NCBI GenBank assembly: GCA_946409515.1
Contig: CAMJWS010000003.1
Location: 162,215-226,214 of the forward strand
Source: an uncultured Caryophanales bacterium
Lineage (GTDB): Bacteria > Bacillota_I > Bacilli_A > RFN20 > CAG-826
Direction: 5' to 3'
Length of the DNA: 64,000 nt
Every line of letters starts with the position of its first letter. Position 1 is the first letter of the stretch. A program made the position numbers and the translations under genes. Shown in pieces: positions 59,928 through 64,000 of this stretch. The notes under the pieces are model-generated. The model had not been told where the DNA came from and did not search any database. It saw only the letters and a program-made list of their open reading frames with translations.

Positions 59928-61307
59928 ATGAATAATTCAGTATCAGAAATTGCCCGAATGTGGGAACAAACACTAAAAATCATTGATGAGAGACTACAAG
60001 AAAGGCAAATATTTGATACTTTCTTCGCTGATTCCTTCATCCATAGCTTTGAAGGTGACTCAGTCGTGGTCATGGTGAAAAACTTCACATCCCAAAGATT
60101 GCTATCTTCTAAATATATAGATTTAGTAAAAGAAGCGTTTTATGACGTGACTGAAAGAAATTGTAATTTTAAGTTCGTTCTTCCAGAAGACGTTGCTAAA
60201 AGCAACGCTCAACAAGGCACCATCAAAAAGACAGTTGAAGAACCAGTCTTCTTTAAAGATGCAGAGTTAAAAAGTAATTTAACTTTTGATTCCTTTGTTG
60301 AAGGTGAATTTAATAACGAAGCTTATAGAGCGGCCACTGTGATCGCTAAAAACCCAGGTAAAGTTTTCAATCCATTATTCATTTATTCAAATTCTGGTTT
60401 AGGCAAAACTCACTTACTTCACTCCATTGGCAACTACATCAAAAACGTTAGTAAACCAGGAGCAAAAGTTCTTTATATCGACGCAAATGACTTTGTTGAA
60501 GAATACGTAAAATTTGTCAAAGGCGAGAAAGAATCCGAGACATTAAAAGATTTCTTCTCCACTGTCGATGTGCTCTTATTTGATGATGTTCAATTCCTCG
60601 AAAATAAGGTTAAAACCGAAGAGATGTTTTTCTATATCTATCAAAAGATGGTCAATAGTAATAAACAAATCGTTATCACATCTGATAGACAACCTAATGA
60701 ATTAAAAGGATTAGAAGATCGTCTTATCACAAGATTCAGCCAGGGTTTGACCGTAAAAATCAACAATCCAGACACAAATACATGTGTAAAAATTCTTGAA
60801 AAACAAATCAAAAATGAAGGTCTTAACGTTGATGATTTTGACCCAGCAGTTCTCTACTTCTACGCTGAAAAATTCAGTAGCAATGTTAGGGAGTTAGATG
60901 GTGCATTTAATAGGTTAATTTTCTATGTCACTTCTATGAAGCAAGTTGAGAGGATTACACTCGATGTTGCGATAGAAGCCGTTCAAAGTATTACCGGTAT
61001 CAAAAACGTCGCCGCACAGTTGTCCGAACAAAAGATTATTAACGTTGTAGCGGACTACTACAATCTCACTCCATCACAGTTGATTGGTAAGGTGAGAACA
61101 GGGCAGATTGCCTTAGCGCGACATATCGCTATGTATTTAATAAGAATTAATATAGACATTCCATTAACCAAAGTTGGTAACACATTCGGAGGTCGAGATC
61201 ATACCACTGTGATGAATGGCATCTCCAAGGTGGAAAGTATGTTGAAAACTGACGAGTCATTAAAAGCGGTGATCAACACCTTACAAAAGAAGTTAAAGTC
61301 TAATTGA
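59928..61307 (+). CDS. dnaA: Chromosomal replication initiator protein DnaA
   Basis: ATG 59928 is preferred to the in-frame GTG nine bases earlier because AGGTGA lies 5 bases before it. The 459-residue protein has the N-terminal DnaB/SirA-interaction domain, the AAA+ domain with Walker A NSGLGKTHLL (around 155) and Walker B LLFDDVQFLENK, and the C-terminal DNA-binding domain with GGRDHTTV. Walker A starts SNSGLGK rather than the common GGVGLGK. It initiates replication at the DnaA boxes on both sides of its gene. Confidence 0.98.
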   Translation: MNNSVSEIARMWEQTLKIIDERLQERQIFDTFFADSFIHSFEGDSVVVMVKNFTSQRLLSSKYIDLVKEAFYDVTERNCNFKFVLPEDVAKSNAQQGTIKKTVEEPVFFKDAELKSNLTFDSFVEGEFNNEAYRAATVIAKNPGKVFNPLFIYSNSGLGKTHLLHSIGNYIKNVSKPGAKVLYIDANDFVEEYVKFVKGEKESETLKDFFSTVDVLLFDDVQFLENKVKTEEMFFYIYQKMVNSNKQIVITSDRQPNELKGLEDRLITRFSQGLTVKINNPDTNTCVKILEKQIKNEGLNVDDFDPAVLYFYAEKFSSNVRELDGAFNRLIFYVTSMKQVERITLDVAIEAVQSITGIKNVAAQLSEQKIINVVADYYNLTPSQLIGKVRTGQIALARHIAMYLIRINIDIPLTKVGNTFGGRDHTTVMNGISKVESMLKTDESLKAVINTLQKKLKSN

Positions 61308-61378
61308 TTTTATTAAAAATAAAAAATATCAATTTAAAGTGGACTGTGGTAAAATATTTCTAAAGTAGAATTCTTGAG

Positions 61379-61440
61379 TTATCCACAATATCCACCGACT
61401 CAATAATTATTATTAATATAATAAATATATAAAAAGGGAA
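61379..61440. other. Second origin segment: DnaA box and AT-rich unwinding region between dnaA and dnaN
   Basis: A perfect TTATCCACA at 61379-61387 is followed by ATATCCACC and then about 40 bases of almost pure A/T (61401-61435). This copies the bipartite Bacillus layout, where the unwinding element lies downstream of dnaA. ATT triplets resemble DnaA-trio repeats. Confidence 0.7.
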
Positions 61441-61449
61441 AGAATAAGT

Positions 61450-62577
61450 ATGAGATTTACAATTAAGCGTGAAGAATTCCTTAAAGGTCTAAACATTGCT
61501 TCAAGAGCGATTTCCAGTAAGAACGCTAAAGCAGTTTTAGAAAATTTTAAATTAGAATTAAATGAAAAAGGTTTATTTATTACTGGTACTGATGAGAATA
61601 TCTCTATTAAAACCCAAGTTCCTTATAAGTTAGGTGAAGAAGATATTATCAGAAACTACAAAGAAGGTTCAGTATTAATTAAAGCTAGATTGTTGGTGGA
61701 AATGATTAGAAAGATGGATACTGAAGAAATCACTTTAGATGTTATTGATTCCACAATTGCAACAATCAGCAATAGTAATAACCGTTCTGAATATAGCTTA
61801 AACTGCGTTAAGGTTGATGAATATCCAGACCTTGATTTAGATGCTAATGGTACGGAATTAACTCTTTCTAGAGCCGATTTTGATATTTTAGTTAGCCAAA
61901 CAACATTTGCAGCATCTTTAAAAGAACAACGTCCTATTCTTACTGCTTTAAATCTTGAAGCTAGCAATGGCACCTTAACCGCCACTGCAACAGACTCTGC
62001 TCGTATGGCTAGAAAGACATTAAGTATTCCTCTTGGCGTTGAATTTGTGGCCAATGTTCCTGCTAAGATGATGAATGAAGTCAACCATCTTTTAGAAGGT
62101 AGAGAATCAGTAACTATCGCTTTTAGCGATAAGAAAGCATTATTCACTATTGGCACAACCGTTGTTGCAACTAGATTAATTGCTGGTGATTATCCAAATA
62201 CAAAGAATATTGTTCCAAAGGTTACAAACTACTTATTGGAAGTTAACGCTAACGATTTAATGAAGGCTATCGAAAGAGCTAACATCTTATCCATCGATAG
62301 AGAAAATATTGTTGATTTATCCATGAGTGAAGATAGCATCGAGATCTCTGCTAAATCCAGCCAAGTTGGTTCTGCGGTTGAAAGAATTGATGTCTTCAAA
62401 TACGTTGGCCAAAACTTACACATCTCCTTCAATAGCGGATTTGTTATTGAAGCTGTTAAAGCCCTCGGAAGTGCGGATGTCACTCTTGCGTTTGTAGGCG
62501 AAATGAAGCCATTTGTTGTCGAAAATGCTTCAGATGACTCAATTGTTCAAATTGTCACTCCAATCCGTACATATTAG
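61450..62577 (+). CDS. dnaN: DNA polymerase III beta subunit (sliding clamp)
   Basis: The 375-residue protein forms the dimeric ring that tethers the polymerase. It aligns over the three clamp domains (MRFTIKREEFLKGLNIASRAIS at the start, EYPDL and RPILTALNLE in the middle, IVQIVTPIRTY at the end, the partner-binding C-terminus). GGGAAAG lies before the ATG. It is followed by its own terminator. Confidence 0.97.
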   Translation: MRFTIKREEFLKGLNIASRAISSKNAKAVLENFKLELNEKGLFITGTDENISIKTQVPYKLGEEDIIRNYKEGSVLIKARLLVEMIRKMDTEEITLDVIDSTIATISNSNNRSEYSLNCVKVDEYPDLDLDANGTELTLSRADFDILVSQTTFAASLKEQRPILTALNLEASNGTLTATATDSARMARKTLSIPLGVEFVANVPAKMMNEVNHLLEGRESVTIAFSDKKALFTIGTTVVATRLIAGDYPNTKNIVPKVTNYLLEVNANDLMKAIERANILSIDRENIVDLSMSEDSIEISAKSSQVGSAVERIDVFKYVGQNLHISFNSGFVIEAVKALGSADVTLAFVGEMKPFVVENASDDSIVQIVTPIRTY

Positions 62578-62611
62578 GCCAAAAACACCTATTCTAAAGA
62601 TATTACAAAAT

Positions 62612-62636
62612 AAGGGAATAATTTATTCCCTTTTTA
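62612..62636 (+). terminator. dnaN terminator
   Basis: AAGGGAATA / TATTCCCTT with a 3-base loop runs into TTT, 35 bases beyond the dnaN stop. A TATAAT at 62650-62655 just after could restart transcription for the S4 gene and recF. Confidence 0.8.
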
Positions 62637-62672
62637 ATTTATATGGTCTATAATAAACATACAGGAGTTTTT

Positions 62673-62891
62673 GTGGCCCAAAAAAGCATTAAATTAAAAG
62701 AAGGTGAAACCTTCATCACGCTTGGTGTTTTGCTTAAACTCACGGGTATCATTGATACTGGTGGACAAGCAAAATATTTTCTTAGTGAAAACGCTGTTTT
62801 GGTAAACGGAGAGGAAGAAAATCGTCGCGGTCGTAAATTATACCATGGTGATGTCATTCAGTTCCGTAACATGTCCTTTTTAATCGATTAG
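62673..62891 (+). CDS. S4-domain RNA-binding protein (YaaA/RlbA type)
   Basis: The start is set at GTG 62673 because AGGAG lies 5 bases before it and homologues begin here; an in-frame ATG 30 bases earlier overlaps a TATAAT box. The 72-residue product has the S4 signature ITLGVLLKLTGIIDTGGQAKYFL...VLVNGE and NRRGRKLYHGD. This small protein lies between dnaN and recF across Bacillota and is linked to ribosome assembly. recF starts three bases after its stop. Confidence 0.93.
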   Translation: MAQKSIKLKEGETFITLGVLLKLTGIIDTGGQAKYFLSENAVLVNGEEENRRGRKLYHGDVIQFRNMSFLID

Positions 62892-62893
62892 AC

Positions 62894-63961
62894 ATGCAGA
62901 TCAAGAACATCAGCCTCAAAAATTTCCGTAACCACTCTTATTGTAATTTTGATTTCTCTAACAATTTGAATGTTATTACTGGCGAGAATGCTGTCGGTAA
63001 AACAAATATTGTGGAAGCAATCTACTATTTATCATTAGGTCGTAGCTTTAGGGCTAATGATGATAGTGAATTAATCAAAAGGAATCATGAACGAGCGGAG
63101 ATTAATGCGACTATCTTGGAAGGAGAACTAACTAGAAAGATTAAAGTCAATATTACGAAAAATGGACGCGCAATATTGATTAACGGCAAAAACATCTCTA
63201 AGTTATCTGAATTATCAAAATGCGTTAATGTCATTTTATTTCAACCTAAAGATGTGATGCTCTTCAGTGGTCCACCTAGAGATAGAAGAAATTTCTTAGA
63301 TATTTCTATATCTAAAAAGAGTGTGATGTACTTAGATTACATCTCGCGTTATGACAAAGTACTAAAAGAGAGAAATGATTTACTTAAAAGTGAAAAAGTA
63401 GATCGAACTTTACTCGATGTCACAACTGAAATGCTAGTGAAATTATCGGGTTCAATCATCTCTTATAGACAGATGTACGTCAAGGATATCAATGATATCC
63501 TTAATAAAATAACGCGCGCGCTCACAGGCGCTAAAGAAACATTCGAAGTTAAGTATTACCCATTCGTGCCTTATGATGCTGACTTCAATGAGAACGCAAA
63601 AAAAGCATTCAAACGCGCTGAGGAAGGCGATTTCAAACATAAGCAAACTTCCATAGGCGTTCATCGAGAAGACATTTCTATTAGCCTAAACGGACGTGAT
63701 ATTGCCACGTTTGGCAGTCAAGGTGAGAACAGAATTGCCGCTCTCGCATTAAAACTCAGTCCTTACTTCTTAATCGAAGACAAGGATAAAAAGCCAATCG
63801 TTGTTCTTGATGATGTGATGAGTGAATTGGATCAAAAACATCAAGAAAGACTAATCAAATTTTTAAGAAAGTTTAATCAAGTGTTCATTACTGCCACGAA
63901 ATTAGATATTCCTGACTGTAATCACTTATTAATAAAACAAGAAGAAAAGGAGGTCTTCTAA
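62894..63961 (+). CDS. recF: DNA replication and repair protein RecF
   Basis: The 355-residue SMC-like ATPase loads RecA at gaps. It has Walker A GENAVGKTN (about 31-39), the LGRSFR motif, the ABC-type signature FGSQGENR near 275 and Walker B VVLDDVMSELD near 305. Its TAA stop overlaps the next ATG by one base. Confidence 0.97.
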   Translation: MQIKNISLKNFRNHSYCNFDFSNNLNVITGENAVGKTNIVEAIYYLSLGRSFRANDDSELIKRNHERAEINATILEGELTRKIKVNITKNGRAILINGKNISKLSELSKCVNVILFQPKDVMLFSGPPRDRRNFLDISISKKSVMYLDYISRYDKVLKERNDLLKSEKVDRTLLDVTTEMLVKLSGSIISYRQMYVKDINDILNKITRALTGAKETFEVKYYPFVPYDADFNENAKKAFKRAEEGDFKHKQTSIGVHREDISISLNGRDIATFGSQGENRIAALALKLSPYFLIEDKDKKPIVVLDDVMSELDQKHQERLIKFLRKFNQVFITATKLDIPDCNHLLIKQEEKEVF

Positions 63962-64000
63962 TGGAAGAAGAAAAGAAAGAAGTCGTAGAAGAGACAAAAG
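63961..64000 (+). CDS. gyrB: Start of DNA gyrase subunit B (by position), cut by window edge
   Basis: Only 13 codons (MEEEKKEVVEETK) are present, preceded by AAGGAGG. The sequence alone is not diagnostic; the assignment rests on the conserved recF-gyrB order. Confidence 0.7.
   Translation, partial: MEEEKKEVVEETK

Noticed and set aside
61656..62156. 166-codon minus-strand open frame
   Set aside because: It is fully antisense to dnaN, which is certain, and has no family match or ribosome site.
1..64000. CRISPR arrays, insertion sequences, prophage, tRNA or rRNA genes
   Set aside because: No direct-repeat arrays, transposase or integrase sequences, cloverleaf patterns or rRNA segments were seen in the intergenic regions.

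Overview
The window is about 64 kb of low-GC DNA that holds a chromosomal replication origin. Left of the origin lies rpmH-rnpA-yidC-khpB-mnmE-tatD-rnmV-rsmA-ispE on the minus strand. To the right lies dnaA-dnaN-S4 gene-recF-gyrB on the plus strand. This order, the AT-rich codon use, the strong AGGAGG-type ribosome binding sites and the lipoprotein signals point to a Bacillota genome, probably an uncultured gut Bacilli lineage near the Erysipelotrichales/RF39/Acholeplasmatales groups. That placement is inferred from gene order and content. TGA is used as a stop (for example by tatD and the Na/Pi cotransporter gene), so this is not the Mycoplasma code.

Positions 1-12.7 kb hold ATP-type PEP carboxykinase, a five-gene cassette of small membrane proteins with one anchored PstS-like domain, a very large secreted protein with two protease signatures, an isochorismatase-fold hydrolase, phosphoglycerate mutase, and an operon of Na/Pi cotransporter, CPBP membrane protease and an Lgt-like enzyme. 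Positions 12.7-24.3 kb are a glycan-use island: a carbohydrate-binding lipoprotein with a partner GH3 beta-glucosidase, then two tandem GH3 paralogues of identical length (1157 residues). All three GH3 proteins have the swapped domain order and are membrane anchored.

Positions 24.4-28.6 kb carry an odd operon (FAD oxidoreductase, CofE-like ligase, DUF1846). Positions 28.7-49.3 kb are mainly nucleobase and nucleoside uptake and salvage: uracil permease-upp-prs behind an attenuator leader, apt, a guanine-riboswitch-controlled BMP-type nucleoside ABC importer, and a kinase-guaA-hpt-xpt-FNT operon. Two large repeat-built lipoproteins lie between the importer and the salvage operon. Positions 49.4-52.6 kb hold a sugar nucleotidyltransferase, a ROK kinase, a small repeat protein and a short GlmU-like protein. 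From 52.6 kb to the end is the origin-proximal housekeeping block.

Most genes left of the origin read on the minus strand and those to the right on the plus strand, so transcription is largely co-directional with replication. The cell appears to import purine and pyrimidine bases and nucleosides and rebuild nucleotides from PRPP, to degrade beta-glucosides at its surface, and to carry an unusual set of shortened or extended core enzymes (GuaA without amidotransferase, GlmU without acetyltransferase, YidC with a large outer domain). No tRNA, rRNA, insertion sequence, prophage or CRISPR array was seen.
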